A stretch of 64,000 nt of DNA from Tridacna crocea (Eukaryota > Mollusca > Bivalvia > Cardiida > Cardiidae). The number at the start of each line of letters is the position of its first letter. Positions within the stretch are counted from its first letter, which is position 1. This document shows, piece by piece, positions 31,801 to 38,560 of the stretch. The position numbers were made by a program, and so were the translations under genes. The notes under the pieces were generated by a model. The model did not search any database. It saw nothing but the letters and a program-made list of their open reading frames with translations, and was not told where the DNA came from. The stretch is taken from positions 382,001-446,000 of the forward strand of contig OX031072.1 in assembly GCA_943736015.1 (NCBI GenBank). The letters are read 5' to 3'.

Positions 31801-32154
31801 TTTTCTCCTTTTCCCACAATGTTTCCAAAAGTCTACTTCCTCAGGGGCATTAAAAGTCGTCACTGTGTGGTAAAGGGTTAACACATTCAGTTTCTTTTTC
31901 TTTTTAGTATTTAGGACTGGCATTCTTAATATACAGGAAAAGCACTTCTCTTCAGATTTTAAGCATCAAACTCTTTTAACATTAAATAAAGAAGAACTAC
32001 ACCAAAGGCACAAAATACGACAATGAGAAATTTAATACTTAAAAGTACATGTATATGAATATTTTTGCACCTTCAAATCTATGTATTTACCTGAGTAACA
32101 GCTACCTAGTCCACAAAGCATCAACAATGAACATACTAACAAAATCTTCCACAT
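19689..32154 (-). CDS. S1-family serine protease (chymotrypsin fold), complete gene, 7 coding exons
   Basis: The coding sequence joins 32154-32091, 28369-28168, 27152-27095, 25084-24967, 23636-23472, 22011-21866 and 19853-19689. That is 918 nt, 305 residues plus stop, and all intron phases agree. The product is a secreted zymogen: residues 1-21 are a hydrophobic signal peptide, then a short propeptide ending RQKR. Cleavage at R29 frees V30-I-G-G. The triad is His84 (TAAHC), Asp153 (NDIALVKL) and Ser254 (GDSGAP). Cys pairs 69/85, 192/260 and 223/237 match C42-C58, C136-C201 and C168-C182 of chymotrypsin. The residue at chymotrypsin position 189 is Gly (HKGICPGDSG), as in neutrophil elastase rather than trypsin, so small or hydrophobic P1 specificity is inferred. 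C220 is absent while C191 remains, and an extra Cys199 follows GWG. Introns are full of palindromic MITEs. Orthology to a named protease is not claimed. Confidence 0.9.
19946..20577 (+). mobile_element. Pearl/Helitron-like non-autonomous element with three 156-bp core repeats
   Basis: Three tandem units of exactly 156 bp start with GGACAAAATTCAAGTATG at 20014, 20170 and 20326; a fourth start (20482) is cut short. The left flank has GCAAATTGTCGCAAGAT. The right flank is a GC-rich CCGCCCGCCCG stretch and a terminal hairpin CCCGTCTTCGACGGG at 20552-20566. This layout matches the pearl-type elements known from oysters, later grouped with Helitron-derived elements (established knowledge; exact family not proven). 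It lies between exons 6 and 7 of the protease gene. Confidence 0.75.
20677..20905 (-). mobile_element. TTAA-MITE family A, intronic
   Basis: TTAA at both ends (CCCATTACCACACAATCCC left, GGTAAAGAG right). The stem has a small lesion (ACACTTCGGGAAAGG left against CCCACAATG right). Confidence 0.88.
21060..21092 (+). mobile_element. TTAA-MITE end fragment
   Basis: CACGGCTTGTTTGGTAAAGGG is the right end of a family B-like copy, directly joined to the next MITE. The rest is gone. Confidence 0.5.
21090..21304 (-). mobile_element. TTAA-MITE family A, intronic
   Basis: Left end TTATTTTTTACC (site altered), right TTAA at 21301-21304. The arms carry several unmatched changes (ATGATGGTAATCAGC apex). 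Confidence 0.75.
21581..21808 (-). mobile_element. TTAA-MITE family A, intronic
   Basis: Perfect apex CTGGTAACCAG. Both TTAA are mutated (TAGCTC left, GTTCAA right), which suggests an older copy than its hairpin alone would indicate. Confidence 0.83.
21866..22011 (-). CDS. Serine protease exon 6
   Basis: Acceptor TTGTCAATCAG before 22011, donor GTATGT at 21865. It encodes [12 protein letters not shown], then [11 protein letters not shown] and HKGICP, the C168-C182 loop and the residues just ahead of GDSG. The Gly two before C191 sits where trypsin has Asp189. A MITE starts only about 42 bp upstream of the acceptor. Confidence 0.92.
22053..22268 (-). mobile_element. TTAA-MITE family A, diverged, intronic
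   Basis: The hairpin is imperfect (ATGCTGGTAGCAATCAT apex). The subterminal TTGGACCAGTCTAAAATT is retained and the ends are decayed. Confidence 0.7.
22913..22980. repeat. Palindrome family D copy
   Basis: GATCAATGATCAGTCTGCATG...CAGCCAGATCTTGACC, a diverged copy of the 62-bp palindrome best seen at 48315-48376. Confidence 0.6.
23009..23232 (+). mobile_element. TTAA-MITE family A, intronic
   Basis: TTAA at 23009-23012 and 23229-23232, the latter shared with the next copy. Stem AAAACATAGTGGGAAAAGG has one mismatch to its partner. Confidence 0.88.
23229..23444 (+). mobile_element. TTAA-MITE family A, intronic
   Basis: Begins in the shared TTAA. The right end GGTAAAGGGTAAA has lost its site. 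It ends about 28 bp from the donor side of exon 5 (23472). Confidence 0.85.
23472..23636 (-). CDS. Serine protease exon 5 (catalytic Asp)
   Basis: Acceptor AACTTACGCAG before 23636; donor GTCAGTAAG at 23471. It encodes [18 protein letters not shown] with the triad Asp, then [15 protein letters not shown]. The Cys directly after GWG is extra for the family and lies in the autolysis-loop region. Confidence 0.93.
23816..23972 (-). mobile_element. TTAA-MITE family A, deleted
   Basis: Left end ATACCGCACAATCC runs directly into TTTTTCTCCTTTTCCCAGAATG, so the first stem arm is missing. The right end is GTCGTCTGGCAACTC. Confidence 0.65.
23970..24203 (+). mobile_element. TTAA-MITE family A, intronic
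   Basis: Follows the previous fragment directly. Hairpin AAAACATTTTGGGAAAAGG with apex CTAGTTACCAG. Both TTAA sites are decayed. Confidence 0.75.
24967..25084 (-). CDS. Serine protease exon 4
   Basis: Acceptor TACCTATTCAG before 25084, donor GTATGA at 24966. It encodes [16 protein letters not shown] and [11 protein letters not shown], the strand leading to the catalytic Asp. It starts in phase 0 and ends in phase 1. Confidence 0.9.
25152..25340 (-). mobile_element. TTAA-MITE family A, apex deleted, intronic
   Basis: Both TTAA are present, the right one (25337-25340) shared with the next copy. The hairpin's second arm is missing (GGGAGATGCTGGTTACC then TTTTCAAAG). Confidence 0.82.
25337..25525 (+). 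mobile_element. TTAA-MITE, diverged, intronic
   Basis: Starts in the shared TTAA with CCAATTACCAAACAAC. The hairpin is reduced to AATGTGGACAAAGGATAAAATG facing CTTTATCCACAACATTTTT. The right end decays into TAGTTAAATGGG. Confidence 0.65.
25763..26000 (-). mobile_element. TTAA-MITE family C, intronic
   Basis: TTAA at both ends; left CCCTTTACCCAATAAGGC, right CTATGGAGTAAAGGG. The hairpin is AAAACATTGTGACAAAAGG with a GTGAAATTGCTCGTGATGAGC apex. Confidence 0.9.
26142..26325 (+). mobile_element. TTAA-MITE family A, second arm deleted, intronic
   Basis: CTTTACCAAACAACAG left end, stem GACATTGTGGGAAAAGGAG, then a jump from AGAAAATG to TTCTCTAAAGGC. Right TTAA at 26322-26325. Confidence 0.75.
26387..26452. 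repeat. Short palindrome, family also at 36268-36334
   Basis: GTTTACTTCGAAAACCTCATAACT faces AGTTATGAGGTTTTAAATGCAAAC. The related copy at 36268 reads GTTTACTTCAAAAACCTTGTAAC. Confidence 0.65.
26700..26830. mobile_element. TTAA-MITE core remnant
   Basis: AAACATAGTGGAAATGGAG and CTAGCATTTTCTTTCTATGCC are recognisable arms; the rest is decayed. Confidence 0.4.
26832..27065 (-). mobile_element. TTAA-MITE family A, intronic, next to exon 3
   Basis: TTAA at 26832-26835 and 27062-27065. It ends 29 bp from the last base of protease exon 3 (27095), so the start of that intron is MITE sequence. The stem has several unmatched changes. Confidence 0.85.
27095..27152 (-). CDS. Serine protease exon 3 (58 nt)
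   Basis: Acceptor TTTTTTTTAAG before 27152, donor GTACTT at 27094. It encodes [19 protein letters not shown] after completing a Gly codon. It is the only exon found that converts the phase 2 end of exon 2 to the phase 0 start of exon 4, which supports it despite its small size. Confidence 0.85.
27190..27540 (+). repeat. 360-bp dispersed repeat E, copy 1
   Basis: From TCTGCGCATGTCATATTC through ATCAATACGTTTGAGGAGAAA and AGGTAGCATTTTATTGAGC to ATGCCATCTAGCGGGAGATA. The same order occurs at 29146-29507 (+) and reversed at 36700-37060, with a stub at 43925-43962. Confidence 0.75.
27830..27928 (-). mobile_element. TTAA-MITE family A, right half only
   Basis: AATGCTTTCATGTTGGACTGG and TAGTAATGGGTTAA, joined through the TTAA at 27925-27928 to a family C copy. 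Confidence 0.65.
27925..28143 (-). mobile_element. TTAA-MITE family C, intronic, next to exon 2
   Basis: TTAA at both ends. It ends 24 bp before the last base of protease exon 2. Stem GAAAACATTGTGGCAAAAAGG with one inserted A; apex TTGCTCGTCACGAGCAA perfect. Confidence 0.9.
28168..28369 (-). CDS. Serine protease exon 2 (activation site, catalytic His)
   Basis: Acceptor TTTCACATGTAG before 28369 (phase 1), donor GTAAATG at 28167 (phase 2). It encodes KLSRQKR then [14 protein letters not shown], the zymogen cleavage site and new amino end, then [18 protein letters not shown] with the triad His. Confidence 0.94.
28400..28632 (-). mobile_element. TTAA-MITE family A, diverged, intronic
   Basis: Stem GAAAACCTTGTAGTAAAAAGG with partner CTTCCCACAAGGTTTAC; CCTTG/CAAGG is a matched change in both arms. 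The ends are decayed. Confidence 0.65.
29146..29507 (+). repeat. 360-bp dispersed repeat E, copy 2
   Basis: Contains GACGCATCACTACTAGCCCC, GTATCAATACGTTTGAGG, GGTAGCGTTTTATTGGG, GTACCCAGGATGCCC and ATGCCATCTAGCGGGAG. It lies in intron 1 of the protease gene. Confidence 0.75.
29810..30039 (+). mobile_element. TTAA-MITE family C, intronic
   Basis: TTAA at both ends. The stem has a few unmatched bases (GTGACAAGCAATTTCCCC). A family F palindrome follows about 140 bp on, the same order as at 42.1-42.6 kb though reversed. Confidence 0.88.
30181..30371. repeat. Palindromic element family F, copy 1
   Basis: Ends GAGCTCCAGATAAGAGGGAG and CTCCCTCTTTCTGGGGCTC are inverted. The centre is GTACTCATAACAACCGTCTC facing GAGACAATTCTAATGAGTAC. 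Second copy at 42120-42309. Confidence 0.75.
30472..31540. mobile_element. Harbinger-like non-autonomous DNA transposon, 1.07 kb
   Basis: Inverted ends ATGGTCACAA and TTGTGACCAT are flanked by the 3-bp AGT at 30469-30471 and 31541-31543. Just inside, TGCCGCCTGCCGG at the left is mirrored by CGGCAGGCGGCAG at the right. The interior is unusually GC-rich for the region and packed with short GCCGGC/CGGCGG-type motifs in both orientations. No ORF. A 3-bp target duplication suits PIF/Harbinger, but the family is inferred from that alone. It lies in intron 1 of the protease gene. Confidence 0.72.
31655..31881 (+). mobile_element. TTAA-MITE family A, intronic
   Basis: TTAA at both ends; left end CCCGCTACAACACAGC is a variant. 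Apex CTGGTTATCAG. Confidence 0.86.
32091..32154 (-). CDS. Serine protease exon 1 (start codon and signal peptide)
   Basis: ATG at 32154-32152 on the minus strand begins [21 protein letters not shown], here quoted in parts: a Lys-containing start MWK, a hydrophobic core [14 protein letters not shown] and a likely cleavage region GSCYS. The donor GTAAAT at 32090 leaves phase 1, exactly what exon 2 needs. The choice rests on phase, a good signal peptide and orientation; an extra undetected small exon cannot be excluded. Confidence 0.8.
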
Positions 32155-32205
32155 CTTGGCCGTTCTCTGATGTTGTTACAGCCTTAAACACTGTTAGTTT
32201 CACTT

Positions 32206-32456
32206 TAATCTCTATACCACATAATGACGACTTTTAACGACCCTGAGGTAGAAAGTCTATTGAAAACATTGTGGGAGACTTGTTCGAACTGAAAGAATTT
32301 GCAGACGAAAATCTGAATGAAATTCAGAAGATGGAATTCGTCTTTGGTAAGGTGCTAAACACTGTGGGAATAGGAGAAATGCTGATTTCCAGTATTTTGT
32401 CCTTTTCTCACATTGTTTAGATGAGCCTGCTCTGTCATGGTTGTTAAAAGTCAAAT
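32206..32456 (-). mobile_element. Composite of TTAA-MITE pieces just upstream of the protease start codon
   Basis: A left end CTCTATACCACATAATGACG with GAAAACATTGTGGG breaks off and joins a second copy at GACTTGTTCGAACTG. That second copy has stem AACACTGTGGGAATAGG and partner CTTTTCTCACATTG. It starts about 52 bp upstream of the ATG of exon 1, so the promoter or 5' UTR of the protease probably lies in MITE DNA (inference). Confidence 0.7.
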
Positions 32457-32688
32457 AACCCTTTACCACTGATGACAAAATTTTAGCCTTGTCCAAATTG
32501 AAAGCATTTGTAGACAACAATTTCATTGTGGCTCAAATGGTGTATGTTTTCTTTGATAGAGTAGAAAACATTGTGGAAAAAGGAGAAAATGCTGGTTACC
32601 ACCATTTTTTTTCCTGCAATGTTTTCAAAAGATTTCCTTTCCAGGAGTGTCAAAGGTCGGCATTGTGTGGTACAGTAATAAAGTGTTA
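32455..32688 (+). mobile_element. TTAA-MITE family A
   Basis: CCCTTTACCACTGATGAC left, GTGTGGTACAGTAATAAAG right. The second stem arm is shortened (ACCATTTTTTTTCCTGCAATG). Lies upstream of the protease gene. Confidence 0.75.
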
Positions 32689-32689
32689 A

Positions 32690-32910
32690 ATCCTGTACCC
32701 ACTTAACCCACGTTTAACAACTCTGAGAACGACAGTTACGAAAATGTATTAGGAAATGGAGAAAATAGTGACAACCAGCTTAATCATCTTTTCTAAGAAT
32801 ATTCCTTAACCTACAAAGGACATATGATTCAAGTCACACCAAACTTGTCTTCTTTAAATTCTTTTAATTTAGACCAGTCTGTTATTTTGTCCACTGGTAC
32901 AAGGTAAACA
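32690..32910 (-). mobile_element. TTAA-MITE family A, strongly decayed
   Basis: ACCCACTTAACCCACG, GAAAATGTATTAGGAAATGG and TTTAGACCAGTCTGTTATTT keep the family order. The hairpin is lost. Confidence 0.5.
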
Positions 32911-33174
32911 AAACTGCCTTTTAAAAGGGTCGATGGAGTCTGACTGAAGTTCAACTTCCTGATGACACAAATAATATTATGATGTGCATAATACATGTAC
33001 GATGAGACAAATGTGACCCGTCACACGAAAAGGGACTATCTGTGAATTCTGTATACATCAGTTAGACGTAAACAGATCAAAGATAGTGGAGGTCAATTTA
33101 AGTTAATAATTCAAATATGATGTATAGTGTATGTATATGATGTATGTTTCATACAGAAAATATCATTAAAGCAA

Positions 33175-33235
33175 AAAGTGTCAACCCTGGTCAGCCTGTG
33201 CATCCGCACAGTCTGACCAGGGTCAACACTTTTCG
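33175..33235. repeat. Palindrome, family also at 33678-33736
   Basis: GTCAACCCTGGTCAGCCTGTG faces CACAGTCTGACCAGGGTCAAC. At 33678 the related GTTTTGACCCATGTCAGCC faces GGCTGACCTGGGTCAAAAC. They lie 500 bp apart and share the CCGCACAG centre. Confidence 0.8.
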
Positions 33236-33471
33236 CAGTTCCCAGAAGATCCCTTTTTGCGTGACAGATCACATACATATCAGCCATGCTCTGTAAAAAG
33301 GGGTTTTAGTAGATCTGATTGATGCATAAATGCCAAACAAGTCATCACATAGTAATGGATCCATAAAAAATCCATTTTATCTAAGAAATTACACCACAAT
33401 CCTTGGTTAGAAAACAAAGCCTTTCATGTATTTGACGCTGACAGAGTTTATTTGCAATTCTTTAACTCTTT

Positions 33472-33504
<33 letters not shown>

Positions 33505-33510
33505 TTATCC
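33472..33510. repeat. (ATT)n microsatellite
   Basis: About 13 ATT units; a shorter one is at 33614-33637. Confidence 0.9.
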
Positions 33511-33677
33511 TAATTATTATCGTTACTATCGTTGTTCCACTCATCTTGAAGGCAACATTGTAAAAAAGACTTTGAAATATCTCTTAATGTTTTAACCTTC
33601 ACTAAATAAAGATATTATTATTTTTATTATTATTAGAACTGGTCCTTAGACATACAGAAAATTTACCGAAATCAAAA

Positions 33678-33736
33678 AGTTTTGACCCATGTCAGCCTGC
33701 GAATCCGCACAGGCTGACCTGGGTCAAAACGTTTTG
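33678..33736. repeat. Palindrome, second copy of the 33175 family
   Basis: Arms of about 24 bp around GCGAATCCGCAC. Better paired than the copy at 33175. Confidence 0.8.
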
Positions 33737-34022
33737 CATATGCATTTAACCCCCTTTTCACAAAGCGTGATTCACAATTATAGCGTGTTGTCCAATTTTT
33801 GTTACTGATTACATGTACTTTGTAACTTTAGTATCTTTGTCTGATAAGCTCAATTTTGTGTCTGTGTTATGTCAGATGATTTAATTAATCAAATATAAAC
33901 AGAATTCAATCTTCACACTAAACTAGCCTTCTGTCATTATTTCTGCACGGGAAGATCAAGATAAAACTGCACTTTGATGTCTGATCTACACTGTCAGATT
34001 TTTGTCTGATATTAATAAGTAA

Positions 34023-34247
34023 TTAACTCTTTAACATATGACAAAGTTTTAGACTGGTCCAAATTGAAAAGATTTGCATACTGCGAAATGAAAATGACTG
34101 AAAATTTGCTTTGGAAAGGGTAGAAAACATTGTGGGTAAATGGAGAAAATGCTGGTTACCATCATTCTCTCAATTTTTCCAACAATTTTTTCAAAATGCT
34201 TTTTTCTCAGCATCATTAAAAGTTTGGGTTGTGTGGTAAAGGGTTAA
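34023..34247 (+). mobile_element. TTAA-MITE family A
   Basis: TTAA at both ends. The right arm is decayed (ATCATTCTCTCAATTTTTCC). Confidence 0.82.
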
Positions 34248-34372
34248 TGCAACCTTGGTCAAGCTTGCAGTATCTGTGTTATTTTCACTCATTCAACATG
34301 TCCATCTGTCTGTTTGTCACTCTGAAATGAGTGTCTAACCTTCTCCTGTTGTTACCATAATTATAGGCTTTT

Positions 34373-34600
34373 TCAACCCTTTCCCAAACGACAAATTTTG
34401 GACTCTTCCAAACCAAAAGAGTTTGCAGAAGACAATTTTAGATTTGAAGAAAATGCCAGAAAGTTCTCAAAACAGGTAGAAAACACTGTAGGAAAAGGAG
34501 AAATTGCTCGTTACGAGCAATTTCTCCTTTTCTCACAGTGTTTTCAAAAGACTTTTACTGCAGACACGTAAAAACCAGGGCTTGTATGGGAAAGGGTTAA
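34373..34600 (+). mobile_element. TTAA-MITE family B
   Basis: Left site mutated (TCAACCCTTTCCC), right TTAA at 34597-34600. Apex GAAATTGCTCGTTACGAGC. The stem is the C:G variant in both arms (AACACTGTAGG, CACAGTGTT). Confidence 0.87.
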
Positions 34601-34606
34601 ACTTAA

Positions 34607-35305
34607 GAAATAATCTTCTTCTCAGGCTACCGCCCTCGTGGATTATTTATTGCGCCTCATAACTCACAACTGTGGTTTATTGAACGATATACCACGATAG
34701 AAAGAAGATTATTTCGATTCTAACATGGCCAATTCTTAATGAAAGGAAAACTTGGAGTAAACACGCGGTTGAAGATTATGTTCTATTCTAACATGACACG
34801 CGAATTCCACTCTATAAACACAGTGCAAGGAAAGAGTGGTAAAATCTGCGACAATCCACGCTGAGTGACGTCATTCTTTATCGAGTGACGTCAATCACTG
34901 AGTGGGTTATTCAATAGAACATAATCTTCATCCGCGTTTTTACTGTTGTTTTCCTGTAATTAAGAATTGACCATGTTAGAATCGAAATAATCTTCTTTCT
35001 ATTGTGGTATATTGTTCAATAAACCACGTTGTGAGTTATGAGGTGCAATGAATAAACCACTCGGGCTATCACCCTCGTGAATTATTTATTGTGCCTCATA
35101 ACTCACAACTGTGGTTTATTGAACGATATACCACGATAGAAAGAAGATTATTTCTTAATTGAATAACCCACCCATTGAATGACGTCACTCGATATAGAAT
35201 GACGTCACTCTACATGGATTGTCGCAGATTTTACCACGCTTTCCTTGCACCGTGTTTATAGAGCCAAATTCACGTGTCATGTTAGAAATAAAATCATTTT
35301 ACTTT
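34607..35305. mobile_element. Nested inverted-repeat elements with TGACGTCA sites
   Basis: GAAATAATCTTCTT near 34608 and 34693 faces AAGAAGATTATTTC-type arms near 34995 and 35150. ATAACTCACAACTGTGGTTT with a matching GAACGATATACCACGATAG block occurs twice directly (34667, 35097) and once inverted near 35005-35040. Four TGACGTCA octamers lie at 34866, 34886, 35180 and 35200, spaced 20 bp within each pair. It appears to be one long-armed palindromic element plus a second partial one. No ORF. Confidence 0.65.
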
Positions 35306-35685
35306 TCTTCAAACGTTCAAATGATGCATGACTGGCCCTCTGGCAAAAGGGGGGTTTGATGCAACACTGTGATGCATTATACTGATCCCCCCGTCACACC
35401 AAACTCATTCTCACTCCATTCTGAAAAATGATGCCAAATGGACTTAAACTGCGTTCAGATGGAGTGGAAATATTAGCAACCTTTTATGATCTGTTTAAGA
35501 ACTTAATGAAGGATGGGTAGATGCTCCAGAACTTTGAGCCTGCTCAAAATTTCTTGCCGTCCATCCCTTTTCAAAGAGCATGACCTATATTATGCTTCAT
35601 GTTATCAACTGTTATCTCAGTTCAGTCAGGTTACATTTAATAAACAAATCATTATCAATAAACCCAGCTTTTGGATGTAACATCT

Positions 35686-35928
35686 AAGTCTTTACTAAAT
35701 GACAAAATTTTAGACCAGTCCAAATTGACAGCAGTCCAAATTGACAGCATTTGCAGATGACATATTAAATGTGGCCCAAGTGATGATTTTAGTCTTATAA
35801 CAGGAAGAGAACAATGCGTGAAAAGAAGAAAATACTGGTTATCAACATTTTCTCTTTTTCTCACAATGTTTTCTAAAGGCTTCTTTCTCAGGGGTGTTCA
35901 GGGTCGAGATTGTGTTGTGATCGGTTAA
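35686..35928 (+). mobile_element. TTAA-MITE family A with internal duplication
   Basis: The AGTCCAAATTGACAGC block is duplicated in tandem near 35716-35747. Right TTAA at 35925-35928 is shared with the next copy. Confidence 0.75.
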
Positions 35929-36118
35929 ACCATTATCGTTACCTCATATGCCAAAAGCCATTGAAAACATCGATGGTAACCTGCATTTTCTCTTTTTCCC
36001 ACAATATTTTCTATCTTTCCAAAGTCAAAATTGAATTCTGATTCACATTTATTTTGTCCTCTTCAAATGCTTTTCAATTTCGACACACCCAAAATTTTGT
36101 TGTTTGTTAAAGTGTTAA
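35925..36118 (-). mobile_element. TTAA-MITE family A, first stem arm deleted
   Basis: Starts ACCATTATCGTTACC in the shared TTAA. GAAAACATCGATGGTAACC shows the loss of most of the first arm. Right TTAA at 36115-36118. Confidence 0.7.
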
Positions 36119-36267
36119 ATGAATGTGGAGAAGAAAGGACAAAACAGTATACCAGTTGAACACCAAGGTTTTATCAAACTTTACAGATCATACATTTAAA
36201 TGGGCCCAGGTCAAAATCACAACCCCAAGATTGCAAAATCATTGAATAACTGATTGGCATATCATCT

Positions 36268-36334
36268 GTTTACTTCAAAAACCTTGTAACTACAGTTTGT
36301 AACAAGATGTGCTTACAAGGTTTTTGAAGTAAAC
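36268..36334. repeat. Short palindrome, second copy of the 26387 family
   Basis: GTTTACTTCAAAAACCTTGTAAC faces CTTACAAGGTTTTTGAAGTAAAC with a loop of about 20 bp. Confidence 0.75.
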
Positions 36335-36699
36335 CAATGATATCCTATGGATTACATAAAAAGAAAGACTAAATCAGTAATAGAGTTAGGTAGTCTAACT
36401 GCTCCAAAATAAGCCAGTTTCAAAAGGTTTTTGAAAGGTGGATTACTATTAGTACAAAATGTCTCATAGAAGATAATAATGAGTTTGTATCACTCAGCAG
36501 GGGTTATAATTCCCACTGACCCACTGAACATTTACCTTCAATTATCTCCCTTTCAAACCCAAATACATGTCTCCAATTACCCCTCTTTCAAAGATATTAT
36601 ATTTAAGCCTAAAGAAGCGGACTCTGAAAAAGCATCTTTTGGTCCCTTTTATGAGTATTTCACCAACTTTATAATCTTACATGTGAACATCTACTTATC

Positions 36700-37060
36700 T
36701 TATGTCCATTATCTCCCGTTCTATAAATACTCATGTATCTAATTTGGGCATCCTGGGTACAGAACCGAACCACTTTCCTATGCGACAACCTTTACGTTGA
36801 TTTGAATTTCAAACTAAAATAAACATTTACTCAATAAAACGCTACCTCGTGCAATTCACTCAGCTGTAATCAGCAGTTTAGAAAAATCTGGAGCTAACGA
36901 GGTCTCATTTCTCCTCAAACGTATTGATAAAAGCTATATATTTTCTGCATTGCTACTTAACAGAGCATAATATTACACTCTGCCCGCTTTCGGGGCTAGT
37001 GATGCGTCATATAAGACAGATCGAATCTTCGAAGAATATGACATGTGCAGAAAATGATCT
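36700..37060 (-). repeat. 360-bp dispersed repeat E, copy 3 (inverted)
   Basis: Reverse order of copies 1 and 2: TATCTCCCGTTCTATAAATA, GGGCATCCTGGGTACAGAAC, AATAAAACGCTACCTCGTGC, CTCCTCAAACGTATTGAT, GGGGCTAGTGATGCGTCATA and GAAGAATATGACATGTGC. Confidence 0.78.
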
Positions 37061-37085
37061 TATGTCTACTGTTTTGGACCAGTCT

Positions 37086-37312
37086 TTAACCTTTTACCAC
37101 ACAATCCCAACAACCATGAGAAAGATTGCTTTTGAAAACAATTGTGAGTTAAAGGAGAAAATGCTGGTAAACAGCATTTTCTCCTTTTTCCACAATGTGT
37201 TTTCTATAATATTGAAGACAAATTCCAGACTAAAAGCCATAATCAATTTGTCATCTGCATTTTGCTTTAGCTTTGGACTTGCTTGAAATTTTATTGTGTG
37301 GTAAAGAGCTAA
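37086..37312 (-). mobile_element. TTAA-MITE family A
   Basis: Left TTAA at 37086; the right site is CTAA. Arms AAAACAATTGTGAGTTAAAGG against CCTTTTTCCACAATGTGTTTT. Confidence 0.8.
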
Positions 37313-37315
37313 CCG

Positions 37316-37585
37316 ACAACACTATCTAAGACTTGCCCAAGTTGAGAACATTTGAAGCGCACATTAAAAATGTCTCGAATAACTTGGACTAATTCGAAAG
37401 GGTGGAAAATATTCAAAATGATTTGTTTTGAATGGTGTTTAACACCGCTTTCAACAGTATTTCAGTCATGTCACGGCAACAGTTCAAATAATCATGTTTC
37501 CTGGGTTTCACCAATTGAAAATGAGAAAATACTGGTCACCGTGCAGGTGAATTAGTATTTTCTCCTTTGCCCACAGTATTGATTT
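37316..37585 (+). mobile_element. TTAA-MITE family A, decayed and interrupted
   Basis: AAGACTTGCCCAAGTTGAGA and AAGGGTGGAAAATATTC lead to an insert of about 100 bp before GAGAAAATACTGGTCACC and AGTATTTTCTCCTTTGCCC. Confidence 0.5.
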
Positions 37586-37768
37586 ATTTGGGTGGGTGGG
37601 GGAGGGAAATATTGTTTGTTGGTACATATACTTATAAAAAATGTTCTCTATCATACACAATTTTACTTGTCGTAATCATAGAAGTAAATCTATACAAAAT
37701 TAAATCTTTTAATCGCTTAATCCGTACATTTAACCGATTAGTGATCTCTTAAGTTCTTAAACTTTGAT

Positions 37769-37995
37769 TTAACCCTTTACCATATGATTCAAACTTTTAA
37801 TAAATCTGCCAGGGAAGACAAGCATTGTGGGAAAAGGAGAAAATGCTAGTAACCAGCATTTTGTCCTTTTCCCACAATGCTTTCTATCCTTTCCAAAACA
37901 AATCTATCATTGAAGCAGCATTTGTTATGTCGTCTGCAAAATTTAATGTGTTCAATATTGATAGGCTTCAAGTTTGTAGGTTGGTAAATAGTTAA
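37769..37995 (-). mobile_element. TTAA-MITE family A
   Basis: TTAA at both ends, the right one (37992-37995) shared with the next copy. The stem is near perfect (GCATTGTGGGAAAAGG with CCTTTTCCCACAATGC, a matched G:C change). Confidence 0.87.
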
Positions 37996-38222
37996 CTCTT
38001 AACCAAACAACAAAATTTTAGACTGGTCCAAATTGAAAGCATTTGCAGACAACAAAGCAAAAGTGACCGAAGAATTGAAATTAGCTTTGGGAAGAGTTGA
38101 AAACATTGTGGAAAAAGGAGAAAATGCTGGTTGCCAGCAGTTTCTCATTTACCCATGTTATGTTTTCAAAAGGCTTTTTTCTCAGGGTTGGTTAAAGTCA
38201 GAAATGTGTGGTAAACAGTTAA
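37992..38222 (+). mobile_element. TTAA-MITE family A
   Basis: Second of a head-to-head pair on one TTAA; right TTAA at 38219-38222. The right arm is altered (CAGCAGTTTCTCATTTACCC). Confidence 0.85.
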
Positions 38223-38359
38223 ATTTTGGGATAGAATAGTAAATCTCTAGTATGCTCTGGGCAAAATATGGTAAAGCACTGCATGTGCAGATAGCGTGGC
38301 ACAGAATTATACTGCAAATCATGCAGTCTGATCTTATATCCTAATTGTTGATTACTTTT

Positions 38360-38560
38360 CAAAAAAGTCTTGCTCAAACCCCTTACATATTTGTTAAACT
38401 TTGATCTACAAAATAAAGCATTTCAAATGAAAAAGGTTTTGAAAAACTTTATGGGAAAAGAAGAAAGGGTTGCTTGCCAGTATTTTCTCAGACTCCTTTT
38501 CCCACAATGTTATAATCAATTGTTACCTTTTTATATTCAAATTAATTTGATCCATATGAA
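38360..38560 (+). mobile_element. TTAA-MITE, decayed
   Basis: TTGATCTACAAAATAAAGC, GAAAAACTTTATGGGAAAAG and CTCCTTTTCCCACAATG remain. The apex is disrupted and the ends are absent. Confidence 0.5.
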
